A stretch of DNA of 64,000 nt from Flavobacterium shii. GTDB lineage: Bacteria > Bacteroidota > Bacteroidia > Flavobacteriales > Flavobacteriaceae. The stretch's first letter is position 1; each line of letters begins with the position of its first letter. A model generated the notes under the pieces. That model was given only the letters and a program-made list of their open reading frames with translations. It made no database searches and was not told the DNA's origin. The stretch lies in assembly GCF_025847235.1 (NCBI RefSeq), contig NZ_JAOZEW010000009.1, positions 62,001-126,000 of the forward strand, written 5' to 3'. Shown piece after piece: positions 17,303 through 26,378 of this stretch. A program made the position numbers and the translations under genes.

Positions 17303-18646
17303 ATGAAAAAAATCTTAAAACTTCTCGTTCTTCTTCTGGTTATAATAATTGTTTATTTCAGATTTACTACTTATCCCAAACTGGATTTAATTTCTGGTTT
17401 TACATCCAAAAGTATTGCGTCATGCCATTTTATTGATAATCGTTCGTTGGAATCCATAGAAAAAGGAGATAATAATATTCCTTTGCTTGATTTGGCAACA
17501 AGTAAAATTAATGAAGTGGGGAAATTTGCTACATCAAATGTTTATGGGTTAAAAGAACGAAAAGCGATATATCGGGAGGGTATAGGTGCGACATTGATTA
17601 ATGACAAGTTTGATGAAACAAAACCGTATGAAGTTCCCAAAAGAACTAAACTGGTAAATAATTTGCCATTCCCTTATGGGAATAATGAGCCAAAGGATAC
17701 GGTGTTTGCTAATATTGACTATGAAAAATTGAATAAAGCTGTTGCAAATGCTTTTGACGTATCGGGACAAAAAACAAAAAGATCGCGATCAGTTTTGGTT
17801 TTGTATAAAGATAAATTGGTTGCCGAAAAGTATGAGGATGGCTTTACTAAAAACAGCAAATTACTTGGTTGGTCTATGACTAAAAGTATTACAGGAACTA
17901 TGTTTGGAGTTTTGCAAAAGCAAAAAAAGTTTGATATTTATAAGCCTGCTCCAATAGCTGAATGGCAAAAAGACGAACGTAAACTCATTACGACGAACGA
18001 TTTGCTACATATGAATTCGGGTTTAGAATGGGTCGAGAATTATAATACAATTTGTGATGCAACTATTATGCTTTTTGGGTCTGAAGATATGGCAAAAGTA
18101 CAGTTAGAGAAGCCAGCTTTGTTTAAACCAAACACACATTGGAACTATTCTTCGGGTACTAGTAATCTACTGTCGGCTATTTTAAGAAAACAGTTTAAGA
18201 CACATCAGGAATATCTTGATTTTTGGTATTCGGGTTTAATAGATAAAATAGGTATGAGCTCTACGGTTATCGAAACGGATATGGTTGGTAATTATGTGGG
18301 GTCTTCTTATGCTTGGGCTACAACTAGAGATTGGTCGAAATTGGGAATTTTATATTTGCATAAAGGAAACTGGAATGGAGAGCAAATTCTTGACGAAAGT
18401 TGGGTTAAATATGTATCAACACCTACTAATACATCAAATGGTAATTACGGGGCTCAATTTTGGTTAAATGCAGGTGGAAAGTATAAAGATGCGCCGCGAG
18501 ATATGTTTTACTGTAGCGGTTTTCAAGGTCAGAAAGTATTTATTATTCCATCTTTAGATTTAGTGATTGTAAGAATGGGATTAACAGATGATCTTGAATT
18601 TGATTTTAATATTTTTTTGAAGGAGGTGCTTTCTGCGATTAAATAG
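17303..18646 (+). CDS. Serine hydrolase, class C beta-lactamase / penicillin-binding-protein fold
   Basis: This 447-residue protein has an N-terminal membrane anchor or uncleaved signal (residues 5-20). The SxxK motif SMTK gives Ser191 and Lys194, and the Tyr motif appears in HWNYSSGTSN. A C-terminal segment near FYCSGFQGQKVFII stands in for the KTG-like HxG box. These features fit the broad beta-lactamase/esterase/D-alanyl-endopeptidase superfamily. The substrate may be peptidoglycan peptides, esters or D-amino-acid peptides, and cannot be decided. The gene lies on the plus strand in the middle of the suf cluster, between sufS and sufD, and converges on sufD across a palindrome block. It looks like an insertion into an ancestral suf operon. 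Confidence 0.85.
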   Translation: MKKILKLLVLLLVIIIVYFRFTTYPKLDLISGFTSKSIASCHFIDNRSLESIEKGDNNIPLLDLATSKINEVGKFATSNVYGLKERKAIYREGIGATLINDKFDETKPYEVPKRTKLVNNLPFPYGNNEPKDTVFANIDYEKLNKAVANAFDVSGQKTKRSRSVLVLYKDKLVAEKYEDGFTKNSKLLGWSMTKSITGTMFGVLQKQKKFDIYKPAPIAEWQKDERKLITTNDLLHMNSGLEWVENYNTICDATIMLFGSEDMAKVQLEKPALFKPNTHWNYSSGTSNLLSAILRKQFKTHQEYLDFWYSGLIDKIGMSSTVIETDMVGNYVGSSYAWATTRDWSKLGILYLHKGNWNGEQILDESWVKYVSTPTNTSNGNYGAQFWLNAGGKYKDAPRDMFYCSGFQGQKVFIIPSLDLVIVRMGLTDDLEFDFNIFLKEVLSAIK

Positions 18647-18681
18647 AAAATTAACCGAAAAGAACGTAAGGTAAAGTATTT

Positions 18682-18850
18682 AACCGCAAAGTTCGCAAAG
18701 TAGAAAATCGCAAAGGGCGCTAAGTTTTATTATTAAACTAGCGCCCTTTGCGTAAACCTTTACATTCTTTATGGTTAGATTTTATAAAAAAAGACCGCAA
18801 AGCATATAAACTTTGCGGTCTTTGCGTAAACCTTTGTGAGCTTTGCGGTT
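18682..18850. repeat. Composite palindromic element of the 'CGCAAAG' family
   Basis: Two inner hairpins are visible: CGCAAAGGGCGCT at 18709-18721 with AGCGCCCTTTGCG at 18740-18752, and AAAGACCGCAAAG at 18790-18802 with CTTTGCGGTCTTT at 18811-18823. The outer ends AACCGCAAAG (18682-18691) and CTTTGCGGTT (18841-18850) are also complementary. The word GCAAAG or CTTTGC appears many times. It lies between convergent genes, so it may terminate both. It looks like a REP/MITE-like nested element. Confidence 0.8.
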
Positions 18851-18881
18851 GAATCTATTGCAAAGCTTGTTGTTAAATTAT

Positions 18882-20198
18882 CTATAAATCAAATCCCATT
18901 TTTACGCCTAATTTGCTGGCGATAATTGTAGTGATTCGTTTTTTTAATTCAGGTATTTTGATACTTTCTATAACAGCATTCGAGAATGCGTACATAAGTA
19001 ATGCTTTAGCTTCTTTTTGAGGAATTCCACGAGATTGCATGTAGAACATTGCTGTTTCATCTAATTGTCCAACTGTACAACCGTGAGAACATTTTACATC
19101 GTCAGCAAAAATTTCTAATTGAGGTTTTGCATTTATAGTTGCTTTATCACTCAATAAGATATTGTTGCTTTTTTGGAATGCATTTGTTTTTTGCGCTTCT
19201 TTTTCAACCAATACTTTACCGTTAAAAACTCCTATAGAGCGGTCTGTAAAAATTCCTTTGTAATCTTGGAAACTTTCGCAGTTTGGTGTGGAATGTTTTA
19301 CCAATGTATAGTGATCTACGTGTTGTTTCTCTCCTATAATTGTTATTCCGTTTAACGTACTTGTTAATCTCTCACCAAAGTGATAGAAATTCAGATTGTT
19401 TCGGGTTAAGTTTCCGCCAAATGAAAATGTATGAACCGATGCGTGACTTTCTTGCTGTTGAGAAACATAAGTGTTGTCTATCAAATTGGCTTCGCTATTG
19501 TCATTTTGAATTTTGTAATAATCAATAATGGCACGTTTTTCAGCAAAAATCTCTGTAACAGCATTGGTTAAAACTGGATTTTCGTTTAAACTTTGGTGGC
19601 GCTCGATGATTTGTACATGCGAATTTTCACCCACAATTACCAAGTTTCTCGGTTGAACCATAAGTGCAGCTTCATTCCCTGTAGAGAAATACATGATTTC
19701 AATAGGTTTAGCGGCTACTTTCTTTTTAGGGATATTGATATAAGCTCCTTCAATTGCAAATGCTGTGTTTAAAGAAGTTAAACTATCTTCTTTATTAGCG
19801 ATTTGATTAAAGTATTTATCAATAATCATTTTATATTTAGGTTTGGTCAATGCCGAAGACATCAAACAAACATCAATTCCGTCGTGCGTGGTAGAAGATA
19901 AATGTGAACTGAAAACACCATCGATAAATACTACTTTGTAGGTATCTATTTCATGTATAAAATATTTTTTTACATGATTAAATTCAATTGCATTTTCTTG
20001 TTTAGGAAATACTGTAAAGTCATTTTTTAGGATGGCATTTAACGATGTGTATTTCCAAGCTTCTTCTTTTTTAGTTGGGAAACCTTTATTCTCGAAGTTT
20101 TTTATCGCTTGTGTTCTGATTTCGTGAAGGTCTGAATTTACATCAACACTTTCTTCAAAAGCCATAAAAGACGACACTAATTTTTCTTTTAAATCCAT
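18882..20198 (-). CDS. sufD: SufD, Fe-S scaffold subunit
   Basis: SufD forms the SufBC2D scaffold complex with SufB and the ATPase SufC. The 438-residue sequence shows the SufB/D beta-helix core. The conserved C-terminal part includes FADDVKCSHGCTVGQLDETAMFYMQSRGI (within it the DVKCSHG and GQLD sub-motifs), with the His and Cys that are important for cluster building. It starts 66 bp after sufC, in a gap containing only short direct repeats (GTTATGA twice, TAAACTG three times). It ends at the palindrome block that separates it from the serine hydrolase. It is the last gene of the sufA-B-C-D half. Confidence 0.95.
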   Translation of the reverse strand: MDLKEKLVSSFMAFEESVDVNSDLHEIRTQAIKNFENKGFPTKKEEAWKYTSLNAILKNDFTVFPKQENAIEFNHVKKYFIHEIDTYKVVFIDGVFSSHLSSTTHDGIDVCLMSSALTKPKYKMIIDKYFNQIANKEDSLTSLNTAFAIEGAYINIPKKKVAAKPIEIMYFSTGNEAALMVQPRNLVIVGENSHVQIIERHQSLNENPVLTNAVTEIFAEKRAIIDYYKIQNDNSEANLIDNTYVSQQQESHASVHTFSFGGNLTRNNLNFYHFGERLTSTLNGITIIGEKQHVDHYTLVKHSTPNCESFQDYKGIFTDRSIGVFNGKVLVEKEAQKTNAFQKSNNILLSDKATINAKPQLEIFADDVKCSHGCTVGQLDETAMFYMQSRGIPQKEAKALLMYAFSNAVIESIKIPELKKRITTIIASKLGVKMGFDL

Positions 20199-20264
20199 TT
20201 TTGTTAGTTGTAAGTTAGAAGTTATGAGTTATGAGTTTTGTAAACTGTAAACTGTAACTGCAAA

Positions 20265-21011
20265 CTAATTTTCTGCTTTAATCCAGTCGTATCCTTTTTC
20301 TTCAAGCTCGTAAGCCAATTCTTTTCCGCCAGATTTTACAATTTTTCCGTTGTAAAGTACGTGTACGAAATCAGGAACGATATAGTCTAATAAACGTTGG
20401 TAGTGTGTGATAACTATAATGGCGTTTTTGTCGCTTTTTAGTTTGTTAACACCATTAGCAACAATTCTTAACGCATCGATATCTAAACCTGAATCTGTTT
20501 CGTCAAGGATTGCTAGTTTTGGCTCCAACATTGCCATTTGGAAAATTTCATTACGTTTTTTCTCTCCACCAGAAAAACCTTCATTAAGAGAACGTGATAA
20601 AAACTTACGGTCAATTTCTAATAATTCAGATTTCTCACGAATTACTTTCAACATTTCGTTAGCTGGCATTTCTTCTTGTCCGTTTGCTTTGCGAGTTTCG
20701 TTAATTGCAGTTCTCATAAAGTTAGTTACACTAACTCCAGGGATTTCTACAGGATATTGAAAAGAAAGAAAAACACCTTTGTGTGCTCTTTCTTCTGGTG
20801 CTAAATCGGCTAAATCTTCTCCGTCAAGAAAAACTTCACCTTGTGTTACTTCGTAGTTTTCGTTTCCGGCAATTACTGCTGAAAGGGTACTTTTTCCAGA
20901 ACCATTTGGTCCCATGATGGCATGTACTTCGCCAGCTTTAACTTCTATGTTAATTCCTTTAAGAATTTCTTTATCGCCAATTGAGGCATGAAGGTTTTTT
21001 ATTGATAACAT
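20265..21011 (-). CDS. sufC: SufC, ABC-type ATPase of the Fe-S scaffold
   Basis: This 248-residue cytosolic ATPase couples ATP hydrolysis to SufBCD activity. The Walker A motif GPNGSGKST is at about residues 34-42, the ABC signature is LNEGFSGGEKKRNE, Walker B is LAILDETDSGLD, and the H-loop is VITHYQR. All residues needed for ATPase activity look intact. The start is 21 bp after the toxin gene that separates it from sufB, so its translation depends on read-through of the toxin-antitoxin transcript. Confidence 0.97.
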   Translation of the reverse strand: MLSIKNLHASIGDKEILKGINIEVKAGEVHAIMGPNGSGKSTLSAVIAGNENYEVTQGEVFLDGEDLADLAPEERAHKGVFLSFQYPVEIPGVSVTNFMRTAINETRKANGQEEMPANEMLKVIREKSELLEIDRKFLSRSLNEGFSGGEKKRNEIFQMAMLEPKLAILDETDSGLDIDALRIVANGVNKLKSDKNAIIVITHYQRLLDYIVPDFVHVLYNGKIVKSGGKELAYELEEKGYDWIKAEN

Positions 21012-21032
21012 CTTTTTAATGTGTTTTTTCTT

Positions 21033-21302
21033 TTAATAATGCCCTTTCAAAGAAAGGAGATTTAGTATTTCGATTGTATCCTTGTCTATGATTTCATAAA
21101 CTAATCTGTGTTCCTTATCAATTCGTCTTGACCAGACTCCCATTAGGTTATATTTTAAAGCTTCTGGTTTTCCAATTCCATCAAAAGGATGAAGTTGTAT
21201 GTCTTCAATTAACGCATTAATTTTTTTTAGAATATTTTTATTGCCTGATTTAACCCAAAAATCTAAATCTTTTTTAGCTTTTGGAGTAAAAATTATTTGC
21301 AT
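21033..21302 (-). CDS. YoeB/Txe-family toxin (mRNA endonuclease)
   Basis: This 89-residue protein matches YoeB closely in order. The start QIIFTPKAKKDLDFW is followed by ILKKINALIEDIQLHPFDGIGKPEALK, then GVWSRRIDKEHRLVYEI, and a terminal GHY (where YoeB has YHY). Family catalytic positions appear present: the E of GKPEALK, the Arg of SRRI and the terminal His. YoeB toxins cut mRNA on the ribosome. The start codon overlaps the last 10 nt of the antitoxin gene, a classic toxin-antitoxin arrangement. The pair sits between sufB and sufC with gaps of 17 and 21 bp. Genes of this kind are normally mobile, so this looks like an insertion into the suf operon. Confidence 0.88.
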   Translation of the reverse strand: MQIIFTPKAKKDLDFWVKSGNKNILKKINALIEDIQLHPFDGIGKPEALKYNLMGVWSRRIDKEHRLVYEIIDKDTIEILNLLSLKGHY

Positions 21303-21493
21303 AAAGCTTGTAATTCCTCCATTGTCATTTTTATACCTCTGCCTTCCTTTATGTCTTTTTGACCTTGTAAAATCTCTTTTACAAATTCAGGATTGTATGG
21401 TTTTTCTTCAACGATTTCAAAACCAAGAGACTTTGCTAATGATTTTAAAACAGGAAAATCTTTTTTCTTTACATTTTTTAAAATGACATCCAT
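21293..21493 (-). CDS. Antitoxin paired with the YoeB-like toxin
   Basis: This small 66-residue protein sits directly upstream of the toxin and overlaps it by 10 nt. The N-terminal half (DVILKNVKKKDFPVLKSLAKSLGF) is amphipathic and could form the DNA-binding part. The C-terminal half (NPEFVKEILQGQKDIKEG then MTMEELQALCK) looks like the flexible helix that neutralises RelE/YoeB-type toxins. It is close to short DUF2683/RelB-like antitoxins of Bacteroidota. It would repress its own promoter in a free-standing locus, but here no promoter is obvious in the 17 bp after sufB. Confidence 0.8.
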   Translation of the reverse strand: MDVILKNVKKKDFPVLKSLAKSLGFEIVEEKPYNPEFVKEILQGQKDIKEGRGIKMTMEELQALCK

Positions 21494-21510
21494 AACTAAT
21501 TGTTTTTAAT

Positions 21511-22959
21511 TTATCCTACAGAGCCTTCCAAAGAAATTTCTAGTAATTTTTGTGCTTCTACAGCAAATTCCATTGGCAATTTATTTAAAACGTCTTTGCT
21601 AAAACCATTTACGATTAATGCAATTGCTTTTTCAGTTGGAATTCCACGTTGGTTACAGTAAAAAACCTGGTCTTCACCGATTTTACTTGTTGTAGCTTCG
21701 TGTTCTATTTTTGCTGAAGGATTTTTGCTTTCGATATAAGGAAAAGTATGTGCACCACAATTGTTACCCATTAAAAGAGAATCGCATTGAGAAAAATTTC
21801 TAGCATTATCTGCTCGAGCACTTATTTGGACTAATCCGCGGTAGCTGTTTTGTGATTTTCCGGCTGAAATACCTTTAGAAATGATAGTCGATTTAGTGTT
21901 TTTTCCTAAATGAATCATTTTTGTTCCAGTATCTGCTTGTTGGTAGTTATTGGTAACAGCAATTGAATAAAATTCACCTACTGAGTTGTCACCTTTTAAA
22001 ACGCAAGAAGGATATTTCCAAGTAACGGCAGAACCAGTTTCAACCTGAGTCCATGAAATTTTTGCGTTAGTTTCGCATAAACCTCTTTTGGTTACAAAAT
22101 TAAAAACCCCACCTTTTCCTTCTTTATTTCCTGGATACCAGTTTTGTACTGTCGAGTATTTAATCTCAGCATTGTCTAAAGCGATTAATTCTACAACAGC
22201 TGCGTGTAGTTGGTTTTCGTCACGACTTGGTGCAGTACAACCTTCAAGGTATGATACATAGCTTCCTTCGTCTGCGATAACCAATGTTCTTTCGAATTGT
22301 CCAGTTCCTGCCTGATTGATTCGGAAATAAGTTGAAAGTTCCATTGGGCAACGAACGCCTTTTGGGATATAACAGAATGAACCATCTGAAAATACAGCAG
22401 AATTTAATGCAGCGTAAAAATTATCTTTTTGAGGTACAATTGTTCCTAGGTATTTACGAACTAATTCTGGGTGTTCTTTAATTGCTTCTGAAATAGGGCA
22501 AAAAATAATACCTTTTTCTCCCAATGTTTTTTTGAAAGTAGTTGCAACAGAAACAGAATCGACAACAATATCCATAGCGACATTGTTCATCATTTTTTGT
22601 TCATCGACAGAGATTCCTAACTTTTTGTACATTTCTAAAAGTTCTGGATCTACGTCGTCTAATGTTTTATTTGGATCTACTTGTTTAGGAGCAGAGTAAT
22701 ATGAAATGGCTTGAAAATCTGGTTTTTCATAACGCACATTTGCCCATTCTGGTTCAATCATTTCTTTCCAAGCACGAAAAGCTTCAATACGCCAATCGGT
22801 CATCCATTGTGGTTCTTCTTTTTTAAGAGAAATGGCACGAACAATATCTTCGTTTAGCCCAATAGGAAACGTGTCTGATTCTATGTTTGTATAAAATCCG
22901 TATTCGTATTCTTTAGTCTCGAGTTCGATTTTTAAATCGTCTTCTGTGTATTTGCTCAT
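21511..22959 (-). CDS. sufB: SufB, Fe-S scaffold subunit
   Basis: SufB is the core scaffold on which Fe-S clusters are assembled together with SufC and SufD. It is 482 residues long, the normal length. Conserved stretches include [56 protein letters not shown] and a C-terminal [20 protein letters not shown]. Several invariant Cys are retained, including the late GNNCGAH Cys corresponding to the functionally important SufB cysteine. It follows the sufA-like gene by a 97-bp gap containing AAGATTTAAA/TTTAAATCTT-type repeats. It ends 17 bp before the toxin-antitoxin pair. Confidence 0.97.
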   Translation of the reverse strand: MSKYTEDDLKIELETKEYEYGFYTNIESDTFPIGLNEDIVRAISLKKEEPQWMTDWRIEAFRAWKEMIEPEWANVRYEKPDFQAISYYSAPKQVDPNKTLDDVDPELLEMYKKLGISVDEQKMMNNVAMDIVVDSVSVATTFKKTLGEKGIIFCPISEAIKEHPELVRKYLGTIVPQKDNFYAALNSAVFSDGSFCYIPKGVRCPMELSTYFRINQAGTGQFERTLVIADEGSYVSYLEGCTAPSRDENQLHAAVVELIALDNAEIKYSTVQNWYPGNKEGKGGVFNFVTKRGLCETNAKISWTQVETGSAVTWKYPSCVLKGDNSVGEFYSIAVTNNYQQADTGTKMIHLGKNTKSTIISKGISAGKSQNSYRGLVQISARADNARNFSQCDSLLMGNNCGAHTFPYIESKNPSAKIEHEATTSKIGEDQVFYCNQRGIPTEKAIALIVNGFSKDVLNKLPMEFAVEAQKLLEISLEGSVG

Positions 22960-23056
22960 TGTTTTTTTATTGAAAGATTTAAAAACTGAAGGATTTAAAT
23001 GTTAAAATCACTTACGCAATCTTTAAATCTTTAAATTTTGCAATCATTTAATTATT

Positions 23057-23386
23057 TTATAGAGAAAAAGATTCTCCACAACCACAAGTTCTGCTTGCGT
23101 TTGGATTATTAAACACAAATCCTTTTCCGTTTAATCCGCCTGAAAATTCTAATATTGTTCCGGCTAAATACAGAAATGATTTTTTTTCGACAGCAATAGT
23201 TATATCGTTGTCTATGAATATTTTATCGTCGTCTCCTTTGGTTTTGTCAAATTTTAAATCATATGATAAACCTGAGCATCCACCACTTTTCACGCCTACT
23301 CTTACGTAGTCATGTGCGGCATCAAAACCATCGTCTTGCATTAAGTCGATAATTTTCTTTTTGGCAGTATCTGAAACCTTTATCAT
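23057..23386 (-). CDS. sufA: A-type Fe-S carrier protein (SufA/IscA/HesB family)
   Basis: This 109-residue A-type carrier transfers Fe-S clusters from the scaffold to target proteins. The three cluster-binding Cys are present: C37 in SGGCSGLSYDL and C101 and C103 in RTCGCGESF. It is the first gene of the suf locus on the minus strand. A TATCTTTG -7 box is placed 31 nt before its start. Nothing suggests an iron-responsive operator by inspection. Confidence 0.93.
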   Translation of the reverse strand: MIKVSDTAKKKIIDLMQDDGFDAAHDYVRVGVKSGGCSGLSYDLKFDKTKGDDDKIFIDNDITIAVEKKSFLYLAGTILEFSGGLNGKGFVFNNPNASRTCGCGESFSL

Positions 23387-23416
23387 TGTTATATAGATTA
23401 TTGTCTAAATTATCCG

Positions 23417-23424
23417 CAAAGATA
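23417..23424 (-). promoter_or_regulatory. Candidate -7 box of the suf operon promoter
   Basis: The minus strand reads TATCTTTG, an exact TAnnTTTG match. It would drive sufA-sufB-antitoxin-toxin-sufC-sufD. No -33 TTG at consensus spacing was found. Confidence 0.55.
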
Positions 23425-23642
23425 CTATATAAAAACCTTTTTCCATAACGCTTAACATTTTTATAATTAATGTTAAAATAGATAAAGTCTATTTGATTTC
23501 ATTTAAAGCAAATGGATTTTGTTAAATTGCAGGATTATTTAAAAAGTTTGAAGTATTGATAATTTAAGAGACTATTTAAGTGCTTTTTTAAACATATTGA
23601 CATTCTGCTTTTTTGATGTTTAATTTTATAATAAAAAATATA

Positions 23643-24500
23643 ATGAAGTTATATCCTATAGAATCTGGTAATTTTAAGTTGGATGGTGGTGCAATGTTTG
23701 GAGTTGTACCCAAAACTATTTGGAACAAAACCAATCCCGCCGATGCTAATAATTTGATTGATATTGCTGCAAGATGTTTGCTTATCGAAGATGGAAATAG
23801 ACTTATTCTCATAGATACCGGTATGGGAGACAAGCAATCCGATAAGTTTTTTGGATATTATTCGCTTTGGGGAACACACTCAATAGATAAATCGTTGGCT
23901 AAATATGGTTTTCATCGTGATGATATTACCGATGTTTTTATGACGCATTTGCATTTTGATCATTGTGGAGGAAGTGTTCAATGGAATACAGACAAAACAG
24001 GATATGAACCTGCATTCAAAAATGCAAAATATTGGAGTAATGCAAATCATTGGGAATGGGCAACGAAACCGAATGCTCGCGAGAAAGCATCTTTCTTATC
24101 CGAGAATATTTTGCCGATGCAAGAAAGTGGTCAATTGAATTTTATAAAAAGACCTGAAGGTGATTTTCTTTCAACGTCTGAACTTGGTTTTGGTATTTTC
24201 TTTGCCGATGGGCATACCGAAAAACAAATGATTCCGCATATTCAATATCAGGATAAAACAATTGTTTTTTGTGCTGATTTATTGGCTACAGCTGGACATA
24301 TTCCGTTGCCATATGTTATGGGATACGATACAAGACCATTATTGACAATGCCCGAAAAATCAAAATTTTTAAACGCTGCAGCCGATAATAACTATTATTT
24401 ATTTTTGGAACATGATGCGCATAACCAAATTATAACTGTTGAACATACCGAAAAAGGTGTTCGACTAAAAGATGTTTTTACTTGTGAAGAGATTCTTTAA
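23643..24500 (+). CDS. MBL-fold metallo-hydrolase
   Basis: This cytosolic 285-residue metallo-beta-lactamase-fold hydrolase has the dinuclear metal motif THLHFDHCGG (HxHxDH). It also has a preceding conserved Asp in DTGMGD, a later His in FADGHTEKQM and Asp/His in EHDAHNQI. The family includes N-acyl homoserine lactonase-like and other hydrolases, so the substrate is unknown. The start chosen is the ATG at 23643 (MKLYPIESGNFKLDGG). Longer frames open at 23613 and 23616 but add an unlikely hydrophobic leader. It is transcribed divergently from the suf operon. Confidence 0.85.
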   Translation: MKLYPIESGNFKLDGGAMFGVVPKTIWNKTNPADANNLIDIAARCLLIEDGNRLILIDTGMGDKQSDKFFGYYSLWGTHSIDKSLAKYGFHRDDITDVFMTHLHFDHCGGSVQWNTDKTGYEPAFKNAKYWSNANHWEWATKPNAREKASFLSENILPMQESGQLNFIKRPEGDFLSTSELGFGIFFADGHTEKQMIPHIQYQDKTIVFCADLLATAGHIPLPYVMGYDTRPLLTMPEKSKFLNAAADNNYYLFLEHDAHNQIITVEHTEKGVRLKDVFTCEEIL

Positions 24501-24699
24501 AAAATGAGATTTTAATTGTTGTTATTGGAGACGGGAAATTCAGTATTAATCATTTCTAAAGAATGATTATATTTGAACCGTTTCTGTTTTTGGCAAGAAA
24601 ATAACAAAGGAGAATCCTAACAGATTGTTAATCTGTCTGTTTTTTGTAACAAAAATTATAATTTAGTCCGAAATTCTAACTTTTATTAAATTTATATAA

Positions 24700-26316
24700 A
24701 TGAATAGTATCAAACCTATTTACATATCTGCTTTTGCTTTAATGGTTTTGGCAGGTTGTGGTGCTACAAAACAAGCGTCAATAGCAACTCCTCCAGTTGT
24801 TGAAATTGCTCCGGCAATTATTAAAAAAAATGCTCCCGTTACTGAAAATGATTTAAAGAGATGGAGCCATCTGGATTTAGTAAAAGATACTATTCCCGGA
24901 ATGAGTGTTGACAAAGCGTATGCCGAATTACTAAAAGATAAAAAAGGAGTAAAGGTAATTGTGGGAATTGTAGATTCGGGTGTGGATATCGAACACGAAG
25001 ATTTACAAGGAAAAATCTGGACGAACACAAAGGAAATCCCTGGTAATGGAATCGATGATGATAAAAACGGTTTTATAGACGATGTTCACGGTTGGAATTT
25101 TCTTGGTGATGCTGTGAGTGAAAATCTTGAATTGACACGTATCGTGAAGAAAGGCGATGACGGTTCTGCTCAATATAAAAATGCTTTAGCGCAGTATGAC
25201 GAAAAATATAAAAAAGCATTAGAAGACAAACAACAAGTTGACTTTTTGCTTGATGTACACGCGACAATAAAAGCTGCTTTAAATAAAACAGACTATAAGA
25301 TTGAAGATTTAAGCACTATTACTTCTACAGATCCCAAAGTGACCAGATGTAAAATGATTATGACTCAGATTTTTACTAACGCAGGTCCAACTTTTAATCC
25401 TGAAGCCGATTTTGAAGAATACAGAGAGCAGGTTTATGATCAGTTGAATTTTAACCTGAACAAGGATTTTGATGGTCGAAAAATTGTTGGAGATAATCCA
25501 GAGGATATTAAAGACAATCATTATGGTAATAATATTGTTTTTGGTCCAGATAAAGAAAAAGCATTACACGGAACTCACGTAGCAGGAATTATTGCACAGG
25601 TTCGTCATAATAATTTAGGTGGAGACGGAGTTGCAAATAATGTTGAAATTATGACAGTAAGAGCTGTTCCGGATGGTGATGAGTATGATAAAGATATTGC
25701 GTTGGCAATTCGTTATGCTGTAGATAATGGAGCGAAAGTAATCAACGGAAGTTTTGGAAAAAGCTTTTCTCCTCACAAACAATGGGTTTATGATGCTATA
25801 AAATATGCTCAGAAAAAAGATGTTCTAATTGTGCATGCAGCAGGAAATGATGGGTATAATATCGACTTGGAGAAAAATATTAATTATCCAAATGATTCTG
25901 AAGATAATATAAAAGAATATGTAGATAATGTACTTACAGTTGGTGCAATAAATAAAGTATATGGGGAAGATGTAATCGCAAGTTTCTCTAATTTCGGATC
26001 AATTAATGTAGATGTATTTGCACCAGGAGAAGAAATTTATGCGACAGTCCCAAATAATAAATACAAATATTTGCAAGGTACTTCGATGGCAGCGCCAAAT
26101 GCAGCCGGAGTTGCAGCTTTGATTCGTTCTTACTATCCAAAATTGAAAGCTTCACAAGTAAAACATATTTTGATGAATTCGGGAGTATTGCTTCCAGAAA
26201 CTGTTAAATTGGGTGATGACCACGAAGTGAAAACTAGAGCAGATTCATCAAAAACAGGTAGAATGGTAAATGCTTATAATGCATTGTTAATGGCTGAGAA
26301 AATGTCTAAGAAATAA
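24700..26316 (+). CDS. S8 family serine peptidase (subtilase) lipoprotein
   Basis: This is an exported lipoprotein with the lipobox LAGC (Cys20). The catalytic triad of subtilases is visible: Asp92 in IVDSGVD, His290 in HGTHVAG and Ser462 in GTSMAAPNAAG. The Asp-to-His spacing is about 198 residues, where subtilisin has about 32. The extra ~160 residues contain charged, helix-prone sequence (NALAQYDEKYKKALEDKQ) and probably form an inserted domain. There is no T9SS tail and no obvious propeptide, so it is probably held in the periplasm or at the surface by lipid. It is followed by its own terminator and then by an M1 aminopeptidase. Confidence 0.9.
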   Translation: MNSIKPIYISAFALMVLAGCGATKQASIATPPVVEIAPAIIKKNAPVTENDLKRWSHLDLVKDTIPGMSVDKAYAELLKDKKGVKVIVGIVDSGVDIEHEDLQGKIWTNTKEIPGNGIDDDKNGFIDDVHGWNFLGDAVSENLELTRIVKKGDDGSAQYKNALAQYDEKYKKALEDKQQVDFLLDVHATIKAALNKTDYKIEDLSTITSTDPKVTRCKMIMTQIFTNAGPTFNPEADFEEYREQVYDQLNFNLNKDFDGRKIVGDNPEDIKDNHYGNNIVFGPDKEKALHGTHVAGIIAQVRHNNLGGDGVANNVEIMTVRAVPDGDEYDKDIALAIRYAVDNGAKVINGSFGKSFSPHKQWVYDAIKYAQKKDVLIVHAAGNDGYNIDLEKNINYPNDSEDNIKEYVDNVLTVGAINKVYGEDVIASFSNFGSINVDVFAPGEEIYATVPNNKYKYLQGTSMAAPNAAGVAALIRSYYPKLKASQVKHILMNSGVLLPETVKLGDDHEVKTRADSSKTGRMVNAYNALLMAEKMSKK

Positions 26317-26338
26317 ATTATAAAGAATATTAATCCGA

Positions 26339-26366
26339 TGGAAGGGTGGCAACCCTTCCATTTTTA
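26339..26366 (+). terminator. Terminator after the S8 protease gene
   Basis: A 9-bp stem TGGAAGGGT/ACCCTTCCA (26339-26347 with 26352-26360) with a 4-nt loop is followed by a T-run. The M1 peptidase gene starts 13 nt later, so it has either its own promoter or read-through. Confidence 0.8.
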
Positions 26367-26378
26367 TTATAATAGCCC

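Noticed and set aside
20407..20760. Plus-strand open frame of 117 codons antisense to sufC
   Set aside because: It is a shadow of a strongly conserved ATPase gene; no independent coding signal.
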